From Amphibalanus amphitrite (Eukaryota > Arthropoda > Thecostraca > Balanomorpha > Balanidae), in NCBI RefSeq assembly GCF_019059575.1, contig NW_024881540.1, positions 744,001 through 808,000 of the forward strand: 64,000 nt of DNA, given 5' to 3'. How positions within the stretch are numbered: position 1 is the first letter of the stretch; each line of letters begins with the position of its first letter. The notes under the pieces were generated by a model. That model was given only the letters and a program-made list of their open reading frames with translations, had not been told where the DNA came from and searched no databases. Position numbers and translations under genes: made by a program. Below, one piece after another: positions 1 through 13,689 of the stretch.

Positions 1-1465
1 GTCAAGGTAGCTGTCCAGGATAGAGGACAATCCGATAGACAGCCCTTCGTTGTATCTGTTCCGCCATCTGACAAAGTTTGTCATGTTCAATGATGCCTTA
101 TAAATTTCAATTCCAGGATATCCCTTTTAAGTGAAACCGCACTTTACTGAAACAGTTTTGCTGGCATCCAAGGCCAGATATGAGATTAGTGTGACCTGAG
201 GGGTCAGTGGTCATTGACATTGAAATTCCATGTTCAATAGATCATGTCAATAGAAAGAGATCAACTAACGGATGTTACTGGGAATAATATGACTTGAATT
301 GTTGCATGTTACTGATTTATCATCTGAATTCATTAATTTCAGCGGGTCCCTCCAAAACTTTGTAAGTACAGTTGTCAGTAGCTTTTCACACCACGTTTGA
401 CATGAGATGACTGTTCTCCTAGGCTTGGGGTGGCAATGTCAAAGTTTTAGTGATGCGCGCTCAATCATAACACAATTAATTCTCCATTCCTGCCTTTAGC
501 CTATAATTGTCTGCTAATCTGAGTCGGTAGCATGCCTCGCGAGGTAGAGTTTGGTTTCGACTGACAAAGGGACACCAGTTTCTCCCAGAATTAGACCGTA
601 GAGTTGTTCACCAAGATTTGCTAAAATTTGATCATATGCGACTGCTGTCTATTTCTCCCCTTTTTGACCACCCGCAATTTTGTCCGTCTTTTCTACTGAG
701 GTCATCGTGGGTCAATCGTTAAAAGAAGGGTTCGTCCAGCTGTCTTAACAGATAATTTGTTTCTCTCAGCAGGTCCATATTGGTGCATTGTTCGCGGTGC
801 AGCTGAGGGCCGGTGACCAGCGCTCTTTCCGATCCAGCGGCGAGGGACCGGGCCGTACTCACTACTCGTGAGATTCAACTGCCCTTGCCGTTGGCCTTAT
901 CTGGGTTAAATTAACATGACGGTCACTTTGCCTGCTAGTTAAATGAGTTATCACGCCTTACTTGAAAGGTTTCGACAAATTGAACGTATTCCAATGCAAT
1001 GATCACTAAATATTATTTAGATCATTTGAGAATGTGCCCTGTGATCAAAAGCTATCTTGTTTGATTCCTTCATTTGTTAGATGTTGAAACGAAGATGAAA
1101 CTCAGACCTTTGGTTCGTTGTTGGTCTGAATCCTTTAAAACAAAAGATATTTCATCGAATCTACATACACAAGATTGGTAAATTAAGCCAACGTGGAGGG
1201 TTTGGTGATAAGCATCCTTAAATGCTTGTAATTATGGGCTTGGCGGTGACATGACCTTGTTCCAACCTGACCGGCGACTATTCTAACTCATCGACGCTTT
1301 TGGCGCCGCCTAGTGGATGTAGTTGTAGGTTATACGGGCTAGGTGGCAGTAGAGTGCCACGCATCTAATTCGTACCAAAAGCTTTCATTTATGGGGTCGA
1401 TCTTTGTAAAGACTGAATTAAAACGTTTTGCTTCGACATCCTCCTCCCTCTTTATCTCTCTCTCT

Positions 1466-1541
<76 letters not shown>

Positions 1542-1588
1542 TTCGCTCACTCACTCTCTCGCTTACTCACTCTCTCGCTCACTCACCT

Positions 1589-1677
<89 letters not shown>

Positions 1678-4474
1678 ATGATCATTCACATTCGCTCTCT
1701 CACTCACCCACTCATTTCAGTCAGTCACACGCAATTGCGTGTCGACACGAGGGACCTCTTGCGGCAGTTTAGGGAACCAGCTTGGTCTATTTCACGCTAG
1801 GCGGCACTGCTAGTACTGTCAGCTGCATCTGAGCGCTGTCGGAGTTTGCACCGAAGGCATTAGACCTTGTAGGTGGCGCTAGTGGTGCTACCGTTGGTGC
1901 GTCAATTGACCTGTTAATTGTTTAAGGTCATGTTAAGGTCAAGGGTCATACATTTTTCATTTCGCGCGGACTACAATCGCTCAGTTTTTAGTAAAACTCA
2001 CGGGGCCCAACATACTACCAAAATTAATCACAAATTACTTCAAGGAACGGGTGGGCGTGGTCATGTTCACGATCCCGGTGTTAACTAACTCGAGTGGGTT
2101 GGAAGTGTAGGCAAATGCTGCCCGGCGGCATAATGCGTGGTGTGACCGTGCACGTTACATGGTTCCTGTCAATTAATTGGGGTCTGCAGACTGTTCAGTA
2201 ATCCGATCTGAACAAAACGGTCCTTATCATACCTGAATGGTGATTAATGGGCGGTGATAATTTCTCGCTTCCCTCCGTAACCAACTCTAGTTGTGTACAA
2301 CCAGGGTGACATTTTCACGTCATATTGAACGGTAACTCTCTTGACGTTTATGATTAAATTGTCTCAAATGATGCATCAACTTAACAACCGTGGCATTTGT
2401 ACGTTAATCTTTGATATGCCTCGAAGGGAGCGAGCATCGACATCTGTTAAATACCGATAATGCTAGGAGAGAAAGGAAATTGATGGACATATTCCGAACA
2501 GCGATCAATTTATAACGATTGAAATGGCGATTCAGCTTGGCTTCGTCTATATAAACTCGAGTCACGAAACGGCTCAAGGCTGATTTAATAACGAACCGGA
2601 AGGCGATTCAGTTTCCCCATGTTCTTGTTCTGGCGCTGGGCTGCCGAAGGAGCAGAATAATGTTTAACGTTTACGATGTTTTACTCTCCTTATCCAATTG
2701 TGACTGTAACACTAGATTGATAATGGATTGAAACGCTGGTCTACCGGGTCCAAACTAGTTAGATTATGAAACAGCTTATGCTGACCTACTAGCAAAAAAA
2801 AAACGAATTTGTGGTGGTCGCGTCGTGAGGGCGTGTCATTGCGTTTACGTTGATTCGTGATCAGATCGCCGCGGTGTAGTCCCGTTGAGCCTGTGATGTG
2901 ATGCCGGCGTACGGTCGTGTGGTCGACGTGACAACTTAAAGATAATTACGTTAGCGGTCTCTGTGAATCCGAATCAGCAACATATCCGGAGTAACCCTCC
3001 CTTCTTTCCCAGACAGATTATTGAATTTTCACGCTATATTTACAAACGGACGATACAATGCTGGTCATTTTCAACCGGTGTACCACGATCGGTTGTCAGC
3101 TCGCCAATGCCAACTTAGCCTTAAATCTAATCCTAACGCCCTAACTGCAGAGAACTTAATTACAAACCATCGCGAATTGAACCGTCATGACGTCATCTGA
3201 CGTAGTTTGACGCGTCAATAGTGACCAGCGCCCCAAAAATGACACCACCTGACCTGTTCCCCTCCCCTCATACATTGAATCCCACACCTCACTGCGGCCA
3301 GACCGCGCGCGCGATGGCCGACGGATAGCGCTCCCCCAATACCAATGTAATGGTGAGCCATTAGCCTACACTGACCATTACTGACCCGCCCTGGCTGTCC
3401 CTCTAACCCCTCTGTCTATCCCATAGACAAGGCCGGACCAGTCAGGCCCATTAGCCCCTTCCCGCCTTTACAAACAGACGCCCCACTGCCGCGCTGCTCG
3501 GTCGGGAGCGGAATGTAGCGACCATCTGCCCTCCCCTTCCCAGTCGAGTAACACTCCCACGATGTTAAATCCATTACCCTCTAATGGTGGCTCAGGTTAG
3601 ACCCCAGGGAGTGGCATTTGTAATCCAGATCAGAGACATCCGATGGGTGAATGGGAGGTTGAATTGTCCATGACGGGGAGGCAGTCTTGATGAGGCGGAC
3701 AGATGAGATGACTCACTTGACAGTGTTTGATGATTGCTGTCCACTCCAGTTGAGGTCCGGTGCAGTGATGATCCGATCAGCAGAGAGGCCGCTCCGGCCG
3801 AAGCCGGGCGGGGCGGTGTCCCGCGCCGAGTCCCGAGGCGTTCTGTCCCTGGTGGTCGGCCTCCGATGGTCGGTCTCGGGTCTGTCTGTCACTCGTGGTC
3901 TGATCCCGTAGTCTGTTCCCCTCTCTCCTTCTCCGCTGAGTTTTGTTCGCCTGTGATTTCCGGGCCGGAGGTTCCGGGCGTCGCCGGGCCTCCCCGACCG
4001 GGGCAGAAAATTGGCGACATCCCGTCTCGCATCCGGAGTCGAGACCGTCGTCCTCCTCCTCCATTCCGCCGGAACGTGACGTCTTCCTCACTAGCACGGC
4101 TCATCCGTCTCAGCTGTCTCCTGCCGGATGACGTTTTCACACTCGATTTTCGCCGGATGTCGGTCCCTGCCTGTGCCGGACGCGGCGTTTTTCGCACTAG
4201 CCAGCACCGGAGGGCAGGTGGTTCCGACTGCGCCGCGTTCGTCGGCGGTAGCTGCGCCGGCCCGGATGGGTGTGTTTGTACTCCACCCTTCGGCGAGCCT
4301 TTGATCTTCGCTTAATGGTGACCGGCCGACGGGTCGGGGGATCGTATGGTCGACTCCCTCCCCACGCCGGCTCAGCGCCGCGGCAGGCAGTGCGATCGTC
4401 CTTACGTATAGAGTGTGAGAGATGTCCTTTTTGACGTACGGAGAAAAAAAATGTCACAGCTTCCAGCTGTTACA
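1..4474 (-). repeat. 3' LTR, partial (cut by window edge)
   Basis: Direct copy of 11999-16490. The offset is 11998 at the start and 12016 at the end; the difference comes from a CT microsatellite (+14), an A-run near 2794 (+3) and an A-run near 4443 (+1). Outside these I noticed only two substitutions (2017 and 2029), which implies a recent insertion. The sense start of the LTR is TGTAACAGCTGG, reading left from 4474. A strand-symmetric TATA-like box lies at about 2547-2554. The GC-rich stretch 3480-4420 lies near the sense 5' end of the LTR. Open frames here, such as 3734-4315, have no recognisable protein content. Confidence 0.85.
1450..1676. repeat. CT/GA microsatellite inside the 3' LTR
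   Basis: Long CT dinucleotide run with short TTTATC, TTTCGC and CACT interruptions. The second LTR carries the same run, about 14 bp longer, at 13450-13687. The Ser/Leu-rich and Arg/Glu-rich reading frames here are products of the repeat. Confidence 0.95.
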
Positions 4475-4493
4475 TTTTCAGGCTTCTTCTTTT
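4475..4493 (-). other. Polypurine tract of the LTR retrotransposon
   Basis: On the minus strand the bases just before the LTR start read AAAAGAAGAAGCCTGAAAA, a purine-rich stretch in the position where plus-strand DNA synthesis is primed. It lies next to the 3' LTR, as expected if the primer-binding site at 9106-9123 is next to the 5' LTR. Confidence 0.6.
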
Positions 4494-7429
4494 AATTGTG
4501 CCCCCACAATTAAGGATGGGCTTGTTCTGCATGGTAGTCGGCTGGCCTTCTTCGTCTGCCTTGGCTAGGACGTTGACGTCCTATGCCTCCCTGCGATGCG
4601 AGGGTGCTGTTTCTGGACTCCATGGGTAACGTCTTCTCGATCCTCCGACAGCTGGTTGTGGTGCCGCCATCCCCCCCGAGGTCAGTCCCCTTGCCACCAT
4701 TTGCCCTAACCTAGCTTACACCCTAACCATCCCATTAGTGACACTTCCCCCTTTCGGTATTCCATCCCCCGAGTTAATTACAGCAGGTCATGTCCTAATC
4801 GTTTTCCCCAACATTCGTAAGGTGGTTGCCTGACAAGCCCGGTAACGAGTAAGCACAACACATCTGTTTAAGTACTACACACCATCAGATATCTACCCCT
4901 ACATAAAACCTAATGACACACCACGCGCATATTGTCACATCGGTACATACGTCGCTCCATGTTGGTACGACGGCCCGTTGTGGCTCTCTGGTAGCCACTT
5001 GGATGAGATGTCTTGGGCCTTCCCCCCGTTCGCCGCCTGGCGTGACCCCCTAGGTTGCTCGTGTCCAGGCCGGGGTCGGTCGTCGTAGTCGTGTAGTCCG
5101 CTTTGTTGGCGTCAGGGCATCGGGCGTTTTTAGAGCAACGCCTCTGCCAACGCCTTGGTCGATCTGGTTCCCTCCATGGTTGGGTGCTGTTGTCGTGAAG
5201 TCCGGTGGCGGTAACCCGCGAGGGTGCTCTGGAGCTGCACGCCTCAACGCCACAGTGGTAACGTTGCTTGCTCCGGTACCTGGAACAAAAGAAGGGGGAG
5301 GGTGCTTCTTGGGTCGAAGGGGGGAAGGGGGAAAGTTTCAGGCGGTTGGACACGACCCTTGGAGTGGGTAGGATGGGGTGTGGAATGGTTGTTGGGCAGG
5401 ATTGGTGTTACTGGGGTCTGTTGTTCGGCCTCCATGGAGCACATCAACTCTCCGTACCTCCCCTTGGTGACCACGCCTTTGTTTCTGTATTGCAGTCATC
5501 TGGGTGGCCTGTTTTCTGTTTCACCAGCTGCTCCGTGCGTTCCCGACAGCTGGATTCATTCATCTGCCCCGCATGCCTCGAACTTCTGGTTTCCATGAAT
5601 TCCTTTCGGTGTTAGTGCGACTTATACCGGTCTTCGAATTGGTTTGTTGCAGGTCAGCTCAACACGATGTTCGATGGTTCAATGACACCAAGTCCTCAAC
5701 TTCATGAAGGCGCTCTTGATGTTCATCGATGTGTATTGCAGCTGTTTCTCTTGATCCAAGTCGAGCGTCTTGGTGCCCAGAATCTTCGGATCCATATTTC
5801 CTTCATCCTCTTTCCCGCTTAGCCAGACATCTGAGTGTTTTGTTCGCTGACACCACGACTTCTTGACTTCTTAACAGTTGGTGGTCTTGATATTTGGTCT
5901 TCGACGTCTCCTCCTTGGGTGGTGGGGAGTTTAGGTGAGTCTTCTGCTGGTGGCTGATTTTTTTTTTCCACGGCTTGTCTCGACTCAAAGGCTGATGGCG
6001 CCGCTGGCCGGCTGGATTTTCTCTCGAGGCTCGGTTGGATATTCCTTCGTTACTGCTTGGTCGACTTCTCCACTTCTCGGAGTGATGTTTCCTCCTGGAA
6101 CAATCCATCTTGGTCCCTCCTTCTCCGACACCGGTTAGGTGGAGGCCGCCGCTTTCTTCTAGAGTGTCGCCTCCTTCCGTTCTCCAGGATGATTTTGTTG
6201 GCTACAGAGATTCAAAGCTTTCTACTGACCGCTCGACGATGATGCTGTTTTTCGGACGAAACTAACTCCGACGATGGCGTCACGGTGAAGTTCGGCGTAT
6301 GGAAAGGCGTCATGTCTTCTTATGTACTCCTAACTCGAATTTTACTGCTGTTTCTCTGGTGACCGGTTATCATATGACCTGAGGCGGACCGAAGAGCCAC
6401 GCCCGCGACTTGGGAAGACTGGCTGTTGATGATGTCTGACGAGCAACGCGAGAATCAGTGCCGGTTTCCTTTGGACCTCCTTTCGGCGGGAGTACTTTAT
6501 ACGTCGGTCCGTGTCTCGTGCTGATGATGTAGCGAGGTGGTGGGCTTTCGTGACCAGGTTAGCTGTTTTCTTCTCAGGCTGCCTTCGATCACCTCTGATT
6601 GAGATTCCCGTAGATCCTGGTGTTGTTTCCTGTGGAGGTTGAAGGAAAGTTGCGTCCATTCGTCACGCTGATCCCCCTGCGAACGATGATGTCAGTCTCC
6701 CTGATGCTGTTGATCTCTCGGGAGGTATTCGAAGGCTCGGTGCCGCGGGCGGTGGTAATTGTAGCACATATTCAGAGTAAGTCCCTCTCTCGCCTGGCTT
6801 GGTTGTATTTGTTGAACCCCTGCGGTCTTGAGGTCCGGTACGTCGCCATTCCTGTCCGATTGCTTGGCTTTGCTCTGATCGACTTGCTCTTGGCACGTAG
6901 ACTTCTCCCTTTCACCGTACTCAACGCCAGGTCAGTTTTTGTTGTGGAGTTTGGAACCGTAAGATTAGCGTAGCATGGCTGGTGTGTTTCCTCCCGCTCT
7001 TCTTGATCTCCCCCTCAGATTTTCCCGTTGCTCGCTGGAGGCAGGCTTTGCTCTTCGCGTTCCAGTCGTCCCGACGGCGCAGGCTTCTTCTCAGGTTCCT
7101 CCTCCCGCGTTTGGAAAAACTGCCACGATCTTTCCGACCACTTGTCGCTGCGAATTCGGGAACCTTCTTGTGTAGCAGCTCAGGACCTCCCCTTCCCGGT
7201 GGCTGGCTCCCACTGCTTCTTCTTCATCTGCCATTTCACTTCATTGTCAAATGTCTTGCATTTCCTGCACCCTTGATCTTGATCTTGTTGTGATCTGGGC
7301 TAAACCAGTAACACATGCTTGCGCATGTACGAGCTGGATCCTTGTGATCAGATTGCTGCTCCTCTCGAACCTCTAGATGTTATCTTGTCTTTGTTTCTTC
7401 GTAGTGCAGTGTCTCCTCTAATCTCCTTT
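4475..7429 (-). other. Internal region of the retrotransposon, no recognisable coding
   Basis: About 3 kb between the polypurine tract and the tandem array. Open frames on both strands are short (under about 150 codons) and biased to Arg, Thr, Pro, Gln and Ser. I saw no zinc knuckle, D[ST]G protease, YxDD reverse transcriptase or integrase motif. It may be a decayed gag-like stretch or non-coding packaging sequence. A small inverted repeat (TTAATTGTG and CACAATTAA) lies at 4494-4516. Confidence 0.55.
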
Positions 7430-9105
7430 ACCATTGATCTTGTTCCTTTCCGGGCGGCTTCTCGATAGGTGCGACTCTGCTGATTGCATGTTGTATTTTG
7501 TGACTGCAGTTCCTCTTGAACAACTGGATCCAGTTTTGTCCCTTTGACCGCAAACTTCTTGAGATGTCGTGATGGTTCTTCATCTTCTTCAGTCTTCCTT
7601 CTCCCCCTCCTGGCTCAGTGAGGTGTAGAATTGCTGATTGTAGGTTCCGTGCAACATATCTGAAGCGCATCTGAACAGCTGGATCCGATTCTCCATTCTT
7701 GATTATCAATTCCTGAAACGCAACGTCAATGCTTTTCTTAATTTTACCCGTCTTAGATTTCGCTTTCCTTGATTTGGATTTTGTGCAACATTGCTGAGTC
7801 CATGTTGCTGTTGCATGCAATAGAACTGCAACGCCACCGTACGACTGCATCCGTCTTTCCTTCTTGCCCGCAGATTTCTTGGACACAACGCCAATACTTC
7901 TTTTTTTACTTCTCCGGTCTTCGGTCTCGTTCTTCTGGATTTGGATTTGTGCAACATTGCTGATTTCTTCTTGTATGCAACCGCATTGCAATGCTTCTGA
8001 ACAGCTGGACCTGCCTCCGTCTCCTTGACTACTAATTCCGTAATTGTTAATGTTTCTCCTTAAATTTTCCAGTTTTGACCTCGTTCTTCTGGGTTTGGAT
8101 ATGCGTAACTTCACTGATTGCATGCAACAGAACTGCAACCTTTCTCGATAGCCGGATTCAATTGTGTCCTCTTAACCTCAACCTTCTTGGATGTTATGAA
8201 GTATTTTTGAATTTCTTCTGTCTTCGGTCCTATTTTCTGGCTTCGGGTATGTGCCACATTGCTTAATTGTGTTGCATGCAACGGAACTTGCAACGCCTCG
8301 AAACAGCTGAAGTATTTTCGGACATCTTGACTATCACCTCCTTGAATAGTGTTCTTGAATGTAGCATGGTATCCTCCTTGATTTCTAGCGTTTGGTTTCG
8401 TTCTTCTTGGTTCCTGTATGTGCAACATGGCTGATTTTCATGTTGTGTGCAACCGGATCGCAACTTCTCTGTACTGTTGGGTTATATCCTGTGTTCATAG
8501 CCATGACCCCAGTTGATACGTGGTTCTTCTCCGTAGCTCCTCCGGTCTTCGATCCTGTTTTTCTCGGGCTCGGATATGTGCACTCGGCTGATTGTATGTT
8601 GCATGCAACTGAGCTGCAACTCCTCTGGGCAGTTGATGACATCCAGTTTTCATAGCCAGTGGATACAACGTGTCTCTTCTCCGTAGCTCCTACAGTTCGT
8701 CGATCGTATTTTTCTTCTTGGGCTCTGGTATGCGCAACTCTGCTGATTACATGTTGCATGCAACTGGACTGCAACTCCTCTTCCTCCTCTGGACTGTTGA
8801 TGATGTCCTGTCCTGTCAGGGAGTATAACCTGTTTCTTCTCTATTGCTCGTTCAGTCTTCGGTCTTGATTTTTTCTTGGGTTCGGGTATGTGCAACTCTG
8901 CTGATTGCATGTTGCATGCAACTGGCTGCAGCTCCTCTGGACTGTAACTCCTCAGAACTGCTGGATTATATCCCGTCTTCATAGCTAGTGGATACAATGG
9001 GTTTACTCTCCATAGCTCCTCCAGTCTTCGAACTTGAATTTTTTTTTCTTTGGGTTCGGGTATGTGCAACTCTGCTGATTTCATGTTGCATGCAACAAAG
9101 CCATT
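7430..9105 (-). repeat. Tandem array, about 155-bp units, next to the primer-binding site
   Basis: About eleven diverged units, recognised by GTTGCATGCAAC-like cores near 7486, 7650, 7811, 7972, 8117, 8271, 8445, 8598, 8753, 8909 and 9084. Spacing is mostly 153-156 bp, with two units near 174. Each unit also carries a phrase like TTCGGGTATGTGCAACTCTGCTGATT. On the minus strand the units read as overlapping short frames with a recurring M-Q-S-A-E-L-H-I-P-E-P motif, broken by frame changes. The array could be an expanded packaging or leader sequence, or the remnant of a repetitive gag-like protein. I do not recognise a protein family. Confidence 0.8.
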
Positions 9106-9123
9106 GCCCCACGTTGGGCGCCA
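9106..9123 (-). other. Primer-binding site, tRNA-Lys(CUU) type
   Basis: On the minus strand the 18 bases read TGGCGCCCAACGTGGGGC. From established knowledge this is the exact complement of the 3' end of animal tRNA-Lys(CUU), including the CCA tail. A 4-base spacer (9124-9127) separates it from the LTR end (CCTCACA in the sense strand). This site fixes the orientation of the element and one LTR boundary. Confidence 0.9.
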
Positions 9124-10022
9124 CGAATGTGAGGATGCCCCCCAGGGGGTCCGGAAGCGGTGGGGAGTATGTTTTCAAAAGAATTATTGTTTAATAAAAT
9201 TTCGTTCATCGGGGGTGTTTTTCTTTCCGAGATGGTTGCCGACCCGCGCCGTGCTCTGGAACAACCTCAGGTGAGTGTTTTCGGCTGGTAGATCCACAAA
9301 TTGTTGATTAACTAGTTGACTCTCTTGCTGTTTGATTTTTTTTCTTGTTCAAAGGTAATTACACACCCATTTCCAATTGCTGATCGGTCCGTTGGTTTCA
9401 AGCTGACCGATTCCTTTCCGCCACCGTTCCTTGAGCCTGGGGCTCGTCACAAACAATATTTATAATGAGGCTGGCTTGTCGCTTGTCAACATATAGTCTT
9501 CACTGCCTAGGATGGTATCTGTCTCATAAGGAATTTAGGACACGGAAGTCTCCCCAAAGCATATAATTTTGATGTCTCCCTTGAGGACATAACCTGAAGC
9601 CACCATCTAATACCTGATAGCTACCCACCATTCTCTCTCCCTTTCTTATGCCTATCATCCCAAAGATAATCGAGTACATCCCCATTTAATGTCGCCCTCA
9701 ATGCTGAGATTAGATCTCCCGCTGGTCCTTACACTATATGACGCATACCTCAATCTCCCTCAGACTCACTCTCTTTGTCATACCTCTCTCATCCCACTAC
9801 AATAAATTTGATCCCGCGTCGACCTCTCAGTCCCTCCCAGCAATTGTTCTAACTCCCTCCAGCGGTACATATTAGGGACAATAAACGCAATTTGTTCAAT
9901 AGACTCCGTGATTAGTGTAAATTTCATCTAAGCTTACTCTTACCTCCCAACGACTTATCGCGCCCCATTCCAACATTGGAATTGTGTGTGCTCTTCCTAG
10001 CACCTCTTGGGCTCCCTGGCCC

Positions 10023-10264
10023 AATATCCTCGAACACCTACATCACTTGACCCTGATTACTTGTCTAAAGGTGCAACGCAGGTAGCGATTACATTATTAG
10101 CGTTCGTCGATGGGTGTGATTGGTTCAATCAATCTCTGCCGGCCCACTCTCTTCGAACACCTACATCATTTGACCCCGATTACTTGTCTAAAGATCGACG
10201 CGGGTAGCGTCAGTTATTAGCGTTCCTCGGTGGCTTATGATTGGTCCGTCAACCTCTGCCGCTC
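10023..10264. repeat. Two-copy tandem duplication of about 120 bp in the LTR
   Basis: Two adjacent copies share TCGAACACCTACATCA, CTTGA/TTTGACCC(T/C)GATTACTTGTCTAAAG and TTATTAGCGTTC..CG..GG. The first runs to about 10146 and the second to 10264. It lies in the LTR part whose partner copy is outside the window. Confidence 0.7.
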
Positions 10265-13200
10265 ACGGCACATCTCTGTTTCCCTACTAAAACCCCGCGG
10301 CCGGACGTTGGTTACTGACCCTTGCAGCCCTTCTGTGAGAGACCGTCTTACGCGTTTTCACCTAACGAACCGGTGGACACAAGCCTGCTACCCCGACGAC
10401 CGCAGTCTCACCGGGCTCATAGACAGGTACCTACTCCGTACTCTCATGCAGTCATGGCACCCGCAAGTGGCGCCTTTGAATCATTGACCGGTGTGACTCG
10501 AAGACTCCATGACTGAATCTATCCTACAATTTTATCCGACGCCGTGGAATCCTGTCCTGCAGATGTGTGTTCAAGCGCGTTAGCGTCATGAGTGATACAT
10601 GCTGCGATCCTTTCCGACGGTGGACTTACCTCACCTCATCCTGGCGGAATTACCCCTTCGCCTCAATCTATCACCTTCGTATTTTGTCACTCACCTTCGG
10701 CGGAGTGCTCCCTCGTCCTGTCTCTCTGACTCACCTCTCAGCTTGGGCGTCTTATGGCGTTCTTTGTTCTGATATCTGCCTAACATATTTACTTACTTAC
10801 TCCGTGACGTGAGACAGTCCAATCCTAGAAGACTTAGACGTATCAGCAGAGTCAAAAACACATGAAAGTGTTGCAACATACCTCCTCTTCGGCTAGCATC
10901 CATCCTTAGATCTTTCCTCCTTTTGTAATTCCGGTTTCAATAGCTATCGACCACTTCAGGGTCACTCCTTCTGTATCTCCTTACCTGTCTGACCCGTAGA
11001 ATCCCTTCAGTCCATGTGCGCACCGCTGCGCGGTACGAATCAATTGTTACCCGCGACCCGAACAAAAAAAAAATCATTGGATAGAGAAATCTGCGCCGCC
11101 AAATACTCAGACCATCTACTACTCCTTTCATCTACACGATATTTACGCCTATCAGCCGAAACGTCTCTACCGTAGCTTACTATATTCACTCAGTGACGTC
11201 ATATTTCTAGGAGATTGCCAGTTTCATACTTGTTGATCGATAATGACGTCATAAGATCCTGTCGCCTGTGGGTTAGTACATCCTGACCTCTCATCGTTCA
11301 ACCTTGGAGACGCTAACTTTGATCGGAATTTCAACTCGACTATTCTGAGTGTTGTCTGTGATTTAATGAAGTAATTCTCAGTAGTGCCCAATCATTTGTG
11401 ATCATGAATATTTTTATGTGGATTGTTGTCTGGCGTCCCTCGCCACGTTGTCGCAAATTTCTCTGGGGACATAAGTATTTGCATCAAGGGAATTCTAAGG
11501 TAGTGCGCCGGATTAGTCTCAATTTGGCATTTGGGTTTAAAGACAATCCAAATCATGTGATTTCATGTTATGCCACTGAACCGATTTTTAGAATCAATTT
11601 CATAATGCAGATTTTTATTGACATACTGGTCCAGATGATTTATTTAATTTGCAATGGACAATCAACTTGTGATGTTCTAATTTAAGGTAGCTCGGTTTAC
11701 CGATTGCTATGGTGTTGAAGGTATACAGATTTGGCAAATTTGGTATCCAATTATTCAAATGGGGGACATCAGCAATGGGAAATGGCTATATCAAATCAGA
11801 GACAGGAGCAGTAAATTTCAATAAGCTAATGGGGAACTGACCATTGGAGAATGATGCTAATTTTTAATCTAAATTGATGGCTCGGCAAAGACTGGTGTAA
11901 TCAATAGTACGCTCATTGCCATTTCTCCAGTGTTAATGGTAATTTGATTTATTTACCTAGTGGGTACTTTTGCTGGCAAACCTGCTATTATAATTTCAGT
12001 CAAGGTAGCTGTCCAGGATAGAGGACAATCCGATAGACAGCCCTTCGTTGTATCTGTTCCGCCATCTGACAAAGTTTGTCATGTTCAATGATGCCTTATA
12101 AATTTCAATTCCAGGATATCCCTTTTAAGTGAAACCGCACTTTACTGAAACAGTTTTGCTGGCATCCAAGGCCAGATATGAGATTAGTGTGACCTGAGGG
12201 GTCAGTGGTCATTGACATTGAAATTCCATGTTCAATAGATCATGTCAATAGAAAGAGATCAACTAACGGATGTTACTGGGAATAATATGACTTGAATTGT
12301 TGCATGTTACTGATTTATCATCTGAATTCATTAATTTCAGCGGGTCCCTCCAAAACTTTGTAAGTACAGTTGTCAGTAGCTTTTCACACCACGTTTGACA
12401 TGAGATGACTGTTCTCCTAGGCTTGGGGTGGCAATGTCAAAGTTTTAGTGATGCGCGCTCAATCATAACACAATTAATTCTCCATTCCTGCCTTTAGCCT
12501 ATAATTGTCTGCTAATCTGAGTCGGTAGCATGCCTCGCGAGGTAGAGTTTGGTTTCGACTGACAAAGGGACACCAGTTTCTCCCAGAATTAGACCGTAGA
12601 GTTGTTCACCAAGATTTGCTAAAATTTGATCATATGCGACTGCTGTCTATTTCTCCCCTTTTTGACCACCCGCAATTTTGTCCGTCTTTTCTACTGAGGT
12701 CATCGTGGGTCAATCGTTAAAAGAAGGGTTCGTCCAGCTGTCTTAACAGATAATTTGTTTCTCTCAGCAGGTCCATATTGGTGCATTGTTCGCGGTGCAG
12801 CTGAGGGCCGGTGACCAGCGCTCTTTCCGATCCAGCGGCGAGGGACCGGGCCGTACTCACTACTCGTGAGATTCAACTGCCCTTGCCGTTGGCCTTATCT
12901 GGGTTAAATTAACATGACGGTCACTTTGCCTGCTAGTTAAATGAGTTATCACGCCTTACTTGAAAGGTTTCGACAAATTGAACGTATTCCAATGCAATGA
13001 TCACTAAATATTATTTAGATCATTTGAGAATGTGCCCTGTGATCAAAAGCTATCTTGTTTGATTCCTTCATTTGTTAGATGTTGAAACGAAGATGAAACT
13101 CAGACCTTTGGTTCGTTGTTGGTCTGAATCCTTTAAAACAAAAGATATTTCATCGAATCTACATACACAAGATTGGTAAATTAAGCCAACGTGGAGGGTT

Positions 13201-13449
13201 TGGTGATAAGCATCCTTAAATGCTTGTAATTATGGGCTTGGCGGTGACATGACCTTGTTCCAACCTGACCGGCGACTATTCTAACTCATCGACGCTTTTG
13301 GCGCCGCCTAGTGGATGTAGTTGTAGGTTATACGGGCTAGGTGGCAGTAGAGTGCCACGCATCTAATTCGTACCAAAAGCTTTCATTTATGGGGTCGATC
13401 TTTGTAAAGACTGAATTAAAACGTTTTGCTTCGACATCCTCCTCCCTCT

Positions 13450-13689
<240 letters not shown>

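Noticed and set aside
1343..1772. Ser/Leu-rich and Arg/Glu-rich open frames, also at 13337-13812
   Set aside because: Produced by the CT/GA microsatellite in both LTRs; no protein content outside the repeat.
3734..4315. 193-codon open frame, repeated at 15749-16330
   Set aside because: Lies in the GC-rich part of the LTR, antisense to the element, with overlapping frames on both strands. Its duplication follows from the LTR, not from gene conservation.
7428..8138. 236-codon minus-strand frame as a gag protein
   Set aside because: Falls in the 155-bp tandem array, whose units change frame repeatedly; no capsid or zinc-knuckle motif seen.
7430..9105. CRISPR array
   Set aside because: Eukaryotic context; units of about 155 bp are diverged along their whole length with no repeat/spacer alternation.
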